64,000 nucleotides of DNA, from positions 1 through 64,000 of the forward strand of contig NZ_WFLI01000018.1 of NCBI RefSeq assembly GCF_009208555.1. The letters run 5' to 3'. The notes beneath the pieces were generated by a model. That model was not told where the DNA came from. It was given only the letters and a program-made list of their open reading frames with translations, and searched no databases. Of this stretch, positions 24,363 to 31,832 are shown piece by piece. A program made the position numbers and the translations under genes. Source of the stretch: Janthinobacterium violaceinigrum (GTDB lineage: Bacteria > Pseudomonadota > Gammaproteobacteria > Burkholderiales > Burkholderiaceae_D). The first letter of the stretch is position 1; every line of letters begins with the position of its first letter.

Positions 24363-24947
24363 ATGCCCATACGCCTGATCGTCGGCCTCGGCAACCCGGG
24401 ACCCGAATACGAACAAACCCGCCATAATGCCGGCTTCTGGCTGGTGGACAACCTCGCCAACAGCTTGCCCGGCACGCGCCTGCAGCGCGATTCGCGCTAC
24501 AACGCCATGCTGGCGAAAACGTCGATTGGCGGCAAGGAAGTCTGGCTGCTCGAACCGCTGACCTTCATGAACCGCTCGGGCCAGTCCGTGGGCGCGCTGG
24601 CGCGTTTCTTCAAGATCGCCGCCGATGAAGTGCTGGTCGTGCACGACGAACTGGACTTGATGCCCGGCATCGCGCGCCTGAAGAAGGGCGGCTCGGCCGG
24701 CGGCCACAATGGCTTGAAGGACATCACGGCTGCGCTGGGCACGCAGGATTACTGGCGCTTGCGCCTGGGCATCGGCCATCCGCGCACCCTGAGCCTGCAG
24801 CAGCAAGTGGCCGATTTCGTGCTGCACCGTCCGCGCCGCGAAGACCAGGAGCTGATCGAGCAAGCGATCGAGAAATCCTTGCAAGTCATGCCGCAGATCG
24901 TCGACGGCAAGTTCGAGGCGGCCACCATGAAGCTGCACACCGCCTGA
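24363..24947 (+). CDS. pth: Peptidyl-tRNA hydrolase
   Basis: Releases tRNA from prematurely dropped peptidyl-tRNA. The 194-aa product begins MPIRLIVGLGNPGPEYEQTRHNAGF with the catalytic His in RHNAGF, and carries FMNRSGQSV, VVHDELDLMPG and GGHNGLKDI. Its stop abuts the stop of the convergent serine hydrolase gene with no gap, so the two transcripts must overlap or terminate inside each other. Confidence 0.96.
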   Translation: MPIRLIVGLGNPGPEYEQTRHNAGFWLVDNLANSLPGTRLQRDSRYNAMLAKTSIGGKEVWLLEPLTFMNRSGQSVGALARFFKIAADEVLVVHDELDLMPGIARLKKGGSAGGHNGLKDITAALGTQDYWRLRLGIGHPRTLSLQQQVADFVLHRPRREDQELIEQAIEKSLQVMPQIVDGKFEAATMKLHTA

Positions 24948-26045
24948 TTACTTCCCCGCCTTGCCGAAGCCGGCCATGATGGTTTTCGCCATCTGCTGCT
25001 GGCTCGCCTGGGCGCTGCTGCCTTCGCCCGCGTTGGCGGCGATCAGCACGCCGTCGCCGCTGCCGGGCGCCAGCGCGATCAGCGCGTGCCAGTAGCCGTT
25101 CGAGCCCAGGTGCGTCAGCACGCGCTGCGGCGCCTGCGGCGGGAAGTGCATCACGCCCCAGCCCAGTGCCGCGTTCGTGTCGCCCTGCGCCGTGTGCAGG
25201 AACACATAGCTTTCCCGTTGCAGCAGCTTGCCCTTGCCTTGTTCGCCTTGCAGCTGGTCGAGCGCAAACTTGGCCCAGTCGGCCATGCTCAGGTGAATCT
25301 CTCCATCGGGCGCCATCATCAGCGGGTTGCTGGCCATCAAGCCAGCGATGGGCTTGCCTTGCTTGTGGCCCAGGTTCTGCCCGCGCACGGTGGGGCCGAA
25401 CGCGGCGCGCATGCTCAGCGGGCCGAACACCTCCGCCTGCATCAGTTCCTCATACGTCTTGCCCGTGACCCGTTCTGCGATGGCGGCGGCGATCATGGCG
25501 CCGCTGTTCGAGTAATGCGATTCGCCGCGCGGCGCGGCGACTGGCGCGTCGGCCAGCGCGCGCTGCGCGTATTCCAGGCGCAGCAGGGGCAAGGGGCGCG
25601 TATCCGTGTAGGTGGCATTGATCCACGCTTCATCGGGATTGGGCGGCAGGCCGGCGCGGTGCGACAGCAGGTCCATCAGGTTGACGCCGCGGTATTCGGC
25701 GCGCATGCCGGCGCTCAGCGCGGGCAGCATGCTTGACAGCGGCGCATCCCACGACAGCACGCCCCGTTCCACCAGGCGCGCGATCAGGGTCACCGTCATG
25801 GCCTTGCCGTCGGAGCCGATATTCCACACGTCGTCGGCGCGCACGGCGTCATGGCCATCGCTGGCCCGCACGCCCGCCTGCGCCTGCGCCTCGATCTTGC
25901 CGTCGCGAATGACAAGGATCGCCATGGCCGGCACGCTCTTGTCGGCCAGCGCCTGCTGCAGCATGGCGTGCAAGTCATGGGCGCGGGCGGGGCCGCTGAG
26001 CAAAAAGGCGGTGCTGCAAACGAGTGAGGCAAGCAGGGTCTTCAT
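24948..26045 (-). CDS. Exported serine hydrolase of the class C beta-lactamase / DD-peptidase family
   Basis: The 365-aa product has a signal peptide (MKTLLASLVCSTAFLLSGPARA). Active-site motifs are S-x-x-K as SDGK in NIGSDGKAMTVTL (about residue 94) and Y-x-N as YSNSG (about 198). LSHRAGLP is another family motif, and the C-terminal HLGSNGYWHALI probably takes the place of the K-T-G box. It should act in the periplasm on an ester or amide; the exact substrate (beta-lactam, D-Ala peptide or ester) cannot be predicted. There is no ampR-like neighbour, so inducible resistance is not indicated. Confidence 0.75.
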   Translation of the reverse strand: MKTLLASLVCSTAFLLSGPARAHDLHAMLQQALADKSVPAMAILVIRDGKIEAQAQAGVRASDGHDAVRADDVWNIGSDGKAMTVTLIARLVERGVLSWDAPLSSMLPALSAGMRAEYRGVNLMDLLSHRAGLPPNPDEAWINATYTDTRPLPLLRLEYAQRALADAPVAAPRGESHYSNSGAMIAAAIAERVTGKTYEELMQAEVFGPLSMRAAFGPTVRGQNLGHKQGKPIAGLMASNPLMMAPDGEIHLSMADWAKFALDQLQGEQGKGKLLQRESYVFLHTAQGDTNAALGWGVMHFPPQAPQRVLTHLGSNGYWHALIALAPGSGDGVLIAANAGEGSSAQASQQQMAKTIMAGFGKAGK

Positions 26046-26115
26046 GGTGTCTCCAGTCGATAGGGTAGGCGAACATGTTAAAATGGTCGCAAAACATGAT
26101 TTAATTATTGTTTTA

Positions 26116-26133
26116 CGATAATTTATTCTATCG
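26116..26133. promoter_or_regulatory. Candidate operator upstream of the DUF2975/HTH pair
   Basis: In the AT-rich 117-bp divergent gap, CGATA and TATCG form an inverted repeat around 8 A/T-rich bases, 30 bases before the ATG at 26163. Another TCGATA occurs at 26057-26062 near the serine hydrolase start. This spacing fits a small Cro/CI-type repressor such as the one encoded downstream, but the evidence is only the symmetry and location. Confidence 0.25.
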
Positions 26134-26162
26134 ACACTTTGCGTGTTCGTATACTTTTAAAT

Positions 26163-26738
26163 ATGAAAAAAAATAATGCGGGACCAGCCGTACTGAGCCG
26201 GAGCGTGCGCCTAGGCGTGACGGGCTTCTTTGCCTTGTACCTGTTGCTGACAGTGCTGGGCTGGCTGGCGCCCGCGCCGGCCGCGCACGGCACCATGGGG
26301 GGCGCCGGTATGTATGAGCTGGTCTTGCAACTGCAGAGCCAGCCATTCGAGCGCCTGGCTGCCATGTCCTGGTGGCAGCGGGCGCTGGGCCTGGCGCTGG
26401 CCTTGCCGGCCCTGCTGGTGCTGGGCGATGCCGTGCGCCAGCTGGCCCGGGTCTTGCGCCAGTTCGAGCAAGGCGTGTACTTCACGCCCCAGGTGGCGGC
26501 GTGCTTTCGCCGTTTCGCGGGCGGCCTGCTGCTGGGAACGTTCTTGACCTTGCTGGAGCCGACCGTGCGGGGCATGCTGTTCGGCTTGCTGGAAGAGGGG
26601 GCAGGTCAGCTGCGCCTGGTGGTCGACATCACGGGCGGCGACCTGTGGACCTTGCTGCTGTGTTCCGTGTTCTTTGCGCTGGCGCAAATCCTGCACGAAG
26701 GCCAGCGCCTGGCCGATGAAAACAGCGGGTTCATCTGA
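26163..26738 (+). CDS. DUF2975-type membrane protein
   Basis: The 191-aa product is predicted to have four transmembrane helices: about residues 13-32, 73-90, 120-138 and 160-180. The pattern resembles the DUF2975 family (helix, then ARVLRQFEQGVYFTPQVAACFRRFAGGLLLG, then a terminal FFALAQILHEGQRLADENSGFI). That C-terminal signature next to a small HTH gene is typical. The ATG at 26163 is preferred over a TTG at 26139. Its stop overlaps the start of the regulator by one base (TGATG), so the two are coupled. Function of the family is not established. Confidence 0.65.
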   Translation: MKKNNAGPAVLSRSVRLGVTGFFALYLLLTVLGWLAPAPAAHGTMGGAGMYELVLQLQSQPFERLAAMSWWQRALGLALALPALLVLGDAVRQLARVLRQFEQGVYFTPQVAACFRRFAGGLLLGTFLTLLEPTVRGMLFGLLEEGAGQLRLVVDITGGDLWTLLLCSVFFALAQILHEGQRLADENSGFI

Positions 26739-26971
26739 TGGGCATCGTCGTGCGCCTCGACCTGGTACTGGCCAGGAAAAAAGTGAAATCGAAGGAACTG
26801 GCGGCCTTCATCGGCATCACGGAGCAGAACCTGTCCCTGTTGAAATCGGGCAAGGTGCGCGGCGTGCGCTTCGATACCTTGTCGAAGATTTGCGAAATGC
26901 TCGAATGCCAGCCCGGCGACATCCTGGAATTCGACTCGTCGCAGCGGGACGAAGGAGATGGCGACACTTAG
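26738..26971 (+). CDS. Small Cro/CI-type HTH regulator (YozG-like)
   Basis: The 77-aa product is almost entirely one helix-turn-helix domain: VKSKELAAFIGITEQNLSLLKSGKVRGVRFDTLSKICEMLECQPGDILEF. This is the single-domain XRE type that pairs with DUF2975 membrane proteins in many bacteria. It probably regulates its own operon, perhaps through the inverted repeat at 26116-26133. It is followed by an intrinsic terminator. Confidence 0.8.
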   Translation: MGIVVRLDLVLARKKVKSKELAAFIGITEQNLSLLKSGKVRGVRFDTLSKICEMLECQPGDILEFDSSQRDEGDGDT

Positions 26972-26973
26972 CG

Positions 26974-26992
26974 CCGCCGGGGCGGTTTTTTT
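26974..26992 (+). terminator. Short GC hairpin terminator after the HTH gene
   Basis: CCGC pairs with GCGG around CGGG, immediately followed by seven T residues, starting 3 bases after the stop codon. The stem is short but GC-only. Confidence 0.6.
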
Positions 26993-27019
26993 GAAGAGTA
27001 GGGTGCATAGAGGTACAAT
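26991..27019 (+). promoter_or_regulatory. Sigma-70-type promoter for ychF
   Basis: TTGAAG (26991-26996) and TACAAT (27014-27019) with a 17-base spacer, overlapping the T-tract of the preceding terminator and leaving a leader of about 100 nt before the ychF ATG at 27125. Confidence 0.5.
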
Positions 27020-27124
27020 TGACCCTTACCAGATTTATTACAGCAAGATTATCCAGAAAACGCCGGTACAGGCCGTTTTTGCACCAGCCGCTTGCCGGCA
27101 AAATTGATTATTTAAAGGTTTTCC

Positions 27125-28216
27125 ATGAGTCTCCAATGCGGTATCGTCGGCTTGCCGAACGTCGGCAAGTCCACCCTGTTCAATGCACTGACGAAAGCCG
27201 GCATCCCGGCTGAAAACTATCCGTTCTGCACCATCGAGCCGAACGTCGGCGTCGTCGAAGTGCCGGATCCGCGCATGGATGCGCTGGCCGCCATCGTCAA
27301 GCCGGAACGCATGGTCAACGCCATCGTGGAATTCGTCGACATCGCCGGCCTGGTGGCTGGCGCGTCGAAAGGCGAGGGCCTGGGCAACCAGTTCCTGTCG
27401 CACATCCGCGAAACGGACGCCATCGTCAACGTCGTGCGCTGCTTCGAAGATGACAACGTCATCCACGTGGCCGGCAAGATCAACCCGCTCGACGATATCG
27501 AAGTCATCCAGACCGAACTGGCGCTGGCCGACATGGGCACCGTGGAAAAAGCCATCCACCGCGAAAACAAGAAAGCCCGCTCGGGCGACAAGGACGCGGC
27601 CAAGCTGCTGGCCATCATGGAACGCATGATGCCTTACCTGAACGATGCCAAGCCGGTGCGCGCCATGGGCCTGGACGCCGACGAAATGGAACTGATCAAG
27701 CCTTTGTGCCTGATCACGGCCAAGCCGGCCATGTTCGTTGCCAACGTGTCGGACACGGGCTTCACGGACAACCCATTGCTGGACCAGCTGACCGCCTACG
27801 CGAAATCGCAGAACGCGCCCATCGTCGCCATCTGCGCGGCGCTGGAAGCGGAAATCGCTGACCTGGACGACGCCGACAAGGGCGCCTTCCTGGCCGACAT
27901 GGGCATGGAAGAGCCGGGTCTGGACCGCCTGATCCGCGCCGGCTACAAGCTGCTGGGCCTGCAAACCTACTTCACGGCAGGCGTGAAGGAAGTACGCGCC
28001 TGGACCATCCCCGTCGGCGCCACGGCACCGCAGGCGGCCGGCGTGATCCACACGGACTTCGAACGGGGCTTCATCCGCGCGCAAACCATCGCCTATGACG
28101 ACTTCATCGCCTACAAGGGCGAAGCGGGCGCCAAGGAAGCGGGCAAGATGCGCGCCGAGGGCAAGGAATATGTGGTCAAGGATGGCGACGTGCTGAACTT
28201 CCTGTTCAACGTCTAA
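27125..28216 (+). CDS. ychF: Redox-regulated P-loop ATPase/GTPase YchF
   Basis: Obg-family P-loop protein that binds ATP in preference to GTP in characterised homologues and associates with the ribosome. The 363-aa product has Walker A GLPNVGKST, the switch region DIAGLVAGASKGEGLGNQFL, NVSDTG as the altered specificity loop, and a C-terminal TGS domain (GFIRAQTIAYDDFIAY ... GDVLNFLFNV). The full family length and N-terminus (MSLQCGIVGLPNVGKSTLF) fix the start. Confidence 0.95.
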   Translation: MSLQCGIVGLPNVGKSTLFNALTKAGIPAENYPFCTIEPNVGVVEVPDPRMDALAAIVKPERMVNAIVEFVDIAGLVAGASKGEGLGNQFLSHIRETDAIVNVVRCFEDDNVIHVAGKINPLDDIEVIQTELALADMGTVEKAIHRENKKARSGDKDAAKLLAIMERMMPYLNDAKPVRAMGLDADEMELIKPLCLITAKPAMFVANVSDTGFTDNPLLDQLTAYAKSQNAPIVAICAALEAEIADLDDADKGAFLADMGMEEPGLDRLIRAGYKLLGLQTYFTAGVKEVRAWTIPVGATAPQAAGVIHTDFERGFIRAQTIAYDDFIAYKGEAGAKEAGKMRAEGKEYVVKDGDVLNFLFNV

Positions 28217-28256
28217 CTCCCGACGCTGTTCCCATGCCTGGGCATGGGACAGTAAC

Positions 28257-28290
28257 AAACCCTGCAAGTCATTGATTTGCAGGGTTTTTT
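28257..28290 (+). terminator. Rho-independent terminator after ychF
   Basis: AAACCCTGCAA pairs with TTGCAGGGTTT (11 bp) across a 9-nt loop, then six T residues. A second hairpin without a T-tract, CCCATGCC-TG-GGCATGGG, lies just before it at 28231-28248. Confidence 0.85.
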
Positions 28291-28375
28291 ATTGCCTGCT
28301 TGCCACGCGTGGCCTGGCTGCCGGCTCCGATGCACGGGGCACGACGGTTGCGGCGGTCCAGTTTTTTCCTGTATG

Positions 28376-28392
28376 ATGAGAATAATTCTCAT
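28376..28392 (+). promoter_or_regulatory. Fur-box-like palindrome upstream of the FecI-type sigma gene
   Basis: ATGAGAAT-A-ATTCTCAT is a perfect 8-1-8 inverted repeat, closely matching the Fur consensus pattern of A/T-rich GATAAT-like half sites. It lies 51 bases before the GTG start of the sigma factor gene. It should repress the sigma/anti-sigma pair when iron is plentiful. Confidence 0.75.
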
Positions 28393-28442
28393 TTATATGA
28401 ATGTGCCACTTCTTGCTGGCCGTCGACCACAGGAAGGGTATC

Positions 28443-28961
28443 GTGAGCACCGCCGAGTTAGCGCTTCAGCAGCAAGTCAGCAGTCTGTACACCGACCACC
28501 ATGGCTGGCTGCGGGGCTTGTTGCGCCGCAAGCTGGGCAATGCCTTCGATGCGGCCGACCTGGCGCACGACGTGTATCTGCACCTGATGAAGACAGGGCG
28601 CGTGCCGCCCGCCGGGGAGTCGCGCCGCCACCTGACGCAGATCGCCAACGGCATGGTCATCGACCTGTACCGCCGCCGCCAGATCGAAGCCGCCTACCTG
28701 GAAGTGCTGGCCCTCGTGCCCGAGGCGCTGGCGCCGTCCGAAGAGGAGCGCGCGCTGGTGGTCGAGGCGCTGGCGGAGATCGACGCGGTGCTGCACAAGC
28801 TGCCCGCCAAGGCGCGCAAGGCCTTGCTGCTGTGCAAACTCGACGGCATGAGCTACCGCGACATTGCCGCCGAATTGCAGGTGTCCGTCTCGTCCGTCGA
28901 AAAATACATCGCCGCCGGCTTGCTGGCCTGTTACCAGGCCTTGCATGCGCCCGACGCCTGA
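28443..28961 (+). CDS. FecI-type ECF sigma factor
   Basis: Extracytoplasmic-function sigma factor for iron or siderophore uptake, 172 aa. Region 2 is HHGWLRGLLRRKLGNAFDAADLAHDVYLHLM, with RRHLTQIANGMVIDLYRRR. Region 4 is LPAKARKALLLCKLDGMSYRDIAAELQVSVSSVEKYIAAGL. The GTG at 28443 behind AGGAAGGG is preferred; an upstream ATG at 28401 in the same frame would add 14 unlikely residues. A Fur-box-like site precedes it and fecR follows after 3 bases. Its targets are probably the two near-identical elements at 29963 and 37276. Confidence 0.88.
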   Translation: MSTAELALQQQVSSLYTDHHGWLRGLLRRKLGNAFDAADLAHDVYLHLMKTGRVPPAGESRRHLTQIANGMVIDLYRRRQIEAAYLEVLALVPEALAPSEEERALVVEALAEIDAVLHKLPAKARKALLLCKLDGMSYRDIAAELQVSVSSVEKYIAAGLLACYQALHAPDA

Positions 28962-28964
28962 GCC

Positions 28965-29945
28965 ATGGACGTGGTGATCGCGCCGGCCATCGTCCAGCAG
29001 GCGGCCCAGTGGATGGCGCGCCTGTGGTCCGACGACGCCAGCGACGAAGACCGGGCCGCCTGTGCCCGCTGGTGCGCCGCCCATCCCCATCACGCCATCG
29101 CCTGGCAGCGCCTGCAGGCGTTCGAAGGCAAGCTGCACAGCGTGCCGCGCGACGCCGCCCGGCACGCTCTGCGCGAGCCGCCGCCCGCCGCCTACCTGAA
29201 CCGCCGCCGTGCCCTGAAGCTGCTGGCCGTGCTGCTGCCTGTGGGCGGCATGGCGTACATGCTGCGCGGCACGGATGCCTGGCAAGTGGCCACGGCCGGA
29301 CACAGCACGGCGACGGGGGAATTGCGCGAAATCATGCTGCCTGACGGCACGCGCGTGATGCTGGCCTCGGCGTCCGCCGTCGATGTGCGCTTTGACGCCA
29401 GCGAGCGCCTGCTGATCCTGCGCACGGGCGAAATCCTCGTCACCACGGCGCACGATCCGGACCCGGCGCAGCGGCCTTTCCGCGTGCAAAGCCGCCACGG
29501 CACGGTGCAGGCGCTGGGCACGCGTTTTACTGTGCGGCAAGACGAACACACGTCGCGCGTGGCCGTCTTCGAGGGCGCCGTGGAAGTGCGCCTCGCGCAT
29601 GCAGCGGGCCGGCCCGTGCGCATCGCCACGGGCTACAGCGCCGTGTTTTCGGCTGACATCGTGCAGTCTGCCGCACCCGTGTCCGCCAGCGCGGCGGCCT
29701 GGACGAAGGGCGTGCTGGTGGCCGACAACCTGCGCCTCGATGCCTTGCTCGCGGAACTGGCCCGCTACCGGCCGGGCCTGCTGCGCTGCGACCCGGCCGT
29801 GGCCAGCCTGAAAGTCAATGGCGTGTTTTCGCTACGCGACACGGACCGCGCGCTGCACAACCTGGCGCTGGCCCTGCCCATCGAAGTTGTTGCGCGCACG
29901 CGTTACTGGGTCACAGTGCAGGCCATGCCCCAGGCCGCTGTTTGA
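28965..29945 (+). CDS. FecR-type transmembrane anti-sigma/sigma regulator
   Basis: Inner-membrane protein that relays the signal from a TonB-dependent transducer receptor to the FecI-type sigma factor. The 326-aa product has a cytoplasmic N-terminus with the DUF4880-type motif (AAQWMARLWSDDASDEDRAACARWCAAHPHHAIAW) and one transmembrane helix at about 83-100. The periplasmic FecR domain includes LPDGTRVMLASASAVDVRF, VQSRHGTVQALGTRFTVRQ and VFEGAVEVRL. A C-terminal STN-like segment follows (ARYRPGLLRCDPAVASLKVNGVFSL), where receptor contact is expected. It is co-transcribed with the sigma gene. Confidence 0.9.
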   Translation: MDVVIAPAIVQQAAQWMARLWSDDASDEDRAACARWCAAHPHHAIAWQRLQAFEGKLHSVPRDAARHALREPPPAAYLNRRRALKLLAVLLPVGGMAYMLRGTDAWQVATAGHSTATGELREIMLPDGTRVMLASASAVDVRFDASERLLILRTGEILVTTAHDPDPAQRPFRVQSRHGTVQALGTRFTVRQDEHTSRVAVFEGAVEVRLAHAAGRPVRIATGYSAVFSADIVQSAAPVSASAAAWTKGVLVADNLRLDALLAELARYRPGLLRCDPAVASLKVNGVFSLRDTDRALHNLALALPIEVVARTRYWVTVQAMPQAAV

Positions 29946-29962
29946 GATTTTCCGCTGGCCCG

Positions 29963-30006
29963 ATTGAGGGTTTTGCCATCTCGTTCGGGATATAGGGTGA
30001 GAGCCA
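29963..30006 (+). promoter_or_regulatory. Probable FecI-type sigma promoter, copy 1 (ABC operon)
   Basis: A 44-nt stretch, 38/44 identical to 37276-37319. Shared blocks are ATTGAGG, TT-TGCC, TCGTTCGGGA and ATAGGGTGAGAGC with identical spacing. It lies between the fecR stop and the first ABC gene and ends 35 bases before the ATG. CGTT is a plausible ECF -10 core and the upstream GAGG block a -35. The similarity is seen directly; the sigma assignment is inferred from position. Confidence 0.7.
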
Positions 30007-30041
30007 CTCTTTTCTTCTGACACCATGCATGCCCTTTTTTC

Positions 30042-31832
30042 ATGAGTACCCATGACGCGGCTCCGGCCGAACCCAAACAGGCGGACCCGATCCGCCGCAT
30101 ATTGCAGCCCATCCGCGGACGCCTGATCGTCGCTGCCCTGCTCACCGGCATCGGTTCCATGTTCACCTTGGTGCCGCTGGCCGGCATCGCACAGCTGGCA
30201 ACTATGGCCCTGGGCCCCGCCGGCGCGCTGGCGCAGGGCGACGTGTGGCGCATCGTCATCGCCAGCGCCGCCAGCCTGTTCCTCGGCATGGCCCTGATCT
30301 CGCTGGGCGAGCTGGCCGCGCACCTGGCCGACAACCGCATCACCCATCAATTGCGCCTGCAAGCGATGCGGCGCCTGGGGCAAGTGCCGCTGGGCTGGTT
30401 CACCAGCCGCGCCTCTGGCGAAGTCAAGCAGGCGATGCAGGATGACATCAATACCCTGCACAGCCTCACGGCCCACTTCTACACGACGACGGGGCGCGCC
30501 GTGGGTGCCATCGCCATTTCCGTTGTGTACCTGTTCGCCATGGACTGGCGCATGGCCCTGATCGCCATCCTGCCCTTTCCCGGCTTTTTCCTGTTCTTCG
30601 GCCGCGCCATGAAGGCCAGCGGAAGCAATATGGACCAATTCGTCGCCGGCATGGGGCGTATCAACCATGCGGTGGTGGAATTCGTCAACGGCATTCCCGT
30701 GGTCAAGGCCTTTGGCGCCACGGGCCGCGCGCACGGCAGCTACCGCGCGGCCGTCGATGCGTTTGCCGACGCGTTTGCCGCGTTCACGCGGCCGCTGGTG
30801 GGCTCGATGGCCAACGCGAATGCGCTGATCGCGCCCGTGGCCGTGCTGGGCGTGGTGGTCATCGCCGGCACCGTGTTCGTGGCCCTGGACATAATGGCGC
30901 CCGTCGACGTGTTGCCGTTCGCCCTGGTGGCGCCCGGCATCTCCGCACCGATGCTGCTGCTGCACTACCTGACGCATGACCTCAACAACGCCACCGGCGC
31001 CGCCCAGCGCGTGCTGGCGCTGCTCGACACGCCCGTGCTGGCGCAGCCGGCGCCCGGACAGCAGCAGTTGCCGAACGGCACCGAGATCCGCCTGGAAGGC
31101 GTCGGCTATGCCTACGATGGGCAAAACCAGGTGTTGTCGGATATCAACCTGACTTTGCGGCCCGGCACGGTGACGGCCATCGTCGGCGCCTCCGGTTCCG
31201 GCAAGTCGACCCTGGCGCGGCTGCTGCTGCGCTTTTTCGACCCGAGTGTCGGGCGCATCACCCTGGGCGGCGTCGACCTGCGGCAGATCGCCACGACCGA
31301 GCTGTACCGGCGCGTCGGCTTCGTGCTGCAGGAAGTGCGCCTGATCCATGCCAGCGTGCGCGAAAACATCGCGCTGGGCCGGCCTGGCGCCAGCAGCGGC
31401 GAGGTGGAAGCGGCTGCGCGCCTGGCGAACATCCACGAACGTATCCTGGCCTTGCCGCGTGGCTACGATTCCGTCATCGGCGAGGATGCGCAATTGTCCG
31501 GCGGCGAGCTGCAGCGCGTGAGCATCGCGCGCGCCGTGCTGCTCGACCCGTCCGTGCTGGTGCTTGATGAAGCGACGGCGGCCGCCGACGCGGAAAACGA
31601 GGTGGCGATCCAGGATGCGCTGTCGCGCTTTGCGCGTGGCCGCACCCTGCTGGTGATCGCGCACCGGCTCGACACCATCATGCACGCGGACCACATCGTC
31701 GTCGTCGAGAACGGCGCCATTCTTGAGCAGGGCAGCCATGCCGGACTGCTCGCAGACAAGGGCCGCTATGCGCAACTGTGGGCGCTGGGCGGCTACCAGG
31801 ATACCCAGGAAGACGCGGTGCTGCCATGCTGA
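30042..31832 (+). CDS. Exporter-fold ABC half-transporter, first subunit (YbtP/IrtA-like)
   Basis: The 596-aa product fuses a six-helix membrane domain (about 20-310) to an ATPase. Its ATPase motifs are canonical: Walker A GASGSGKST, signature LSGGELQRVSIARA, Walker B VLVLDEATAAAD and H-loop IAHRLDT. The architecture is a type IV ABC exporter fold. However, this gene and its partner head a siderophore uptake operon and carry the same promoter element as the receptor, which matches YbtPQ of Yersinia and IrtAB of mycobacteria, exporter-fold pairs that import ferric siderophores. Export of a siderophore is the alternative. It overlaps the next gene by 7 bases. Confidence 0.82.
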   Translation: MSTHDAAPAEPKQADPIRRILQPIRGRLIVAALLTGIGSMFTLVPLAGIAQLATMALGPAGALAQGDVWRIVIASAASLFLGMALISLGELAAHLADNRITHQLRLQAMRRLGQVPLGWFTSRASGEVKQAMQDDINTLHSLTAHFYTTTGRAVGAIAISVVYLFAMDWRMALIAILPFPGFFLFFGRAMKASGSNMDQFVAGMGRINHAVVEFVNGIPVVKAFGATGRAHGSYRAAVDAFADAFAAFTRPLVGSMANANALIAPVAVLGVVVIAGTVFVALDIMAPVDVLPFALVAPGISAPMLLLHYLTHDLNNATGAAQRVLALLDTPVLAQPAPGQQQLPNGTEIRLEGVGYAYDGQNQVLSDINLTLRPGTVTAIVGASGSGKSTLARLLLRFFDPSVGRITLGGVDLRQIATTELYRRVGFVLQEVRLIHASVRENIALGRPGASSGEVEAAARLANIHERILALPRGYDSVIGEDAQLSGGELQRVSIARAVLLDPSVLVLDEATAAADAENEVAIQDALSRFARGRTLLVIAHRLDTIMHADHIVVVENGAILEQGSHAGLLADKGRYAQLWALGGYQDTQEDAVLPC

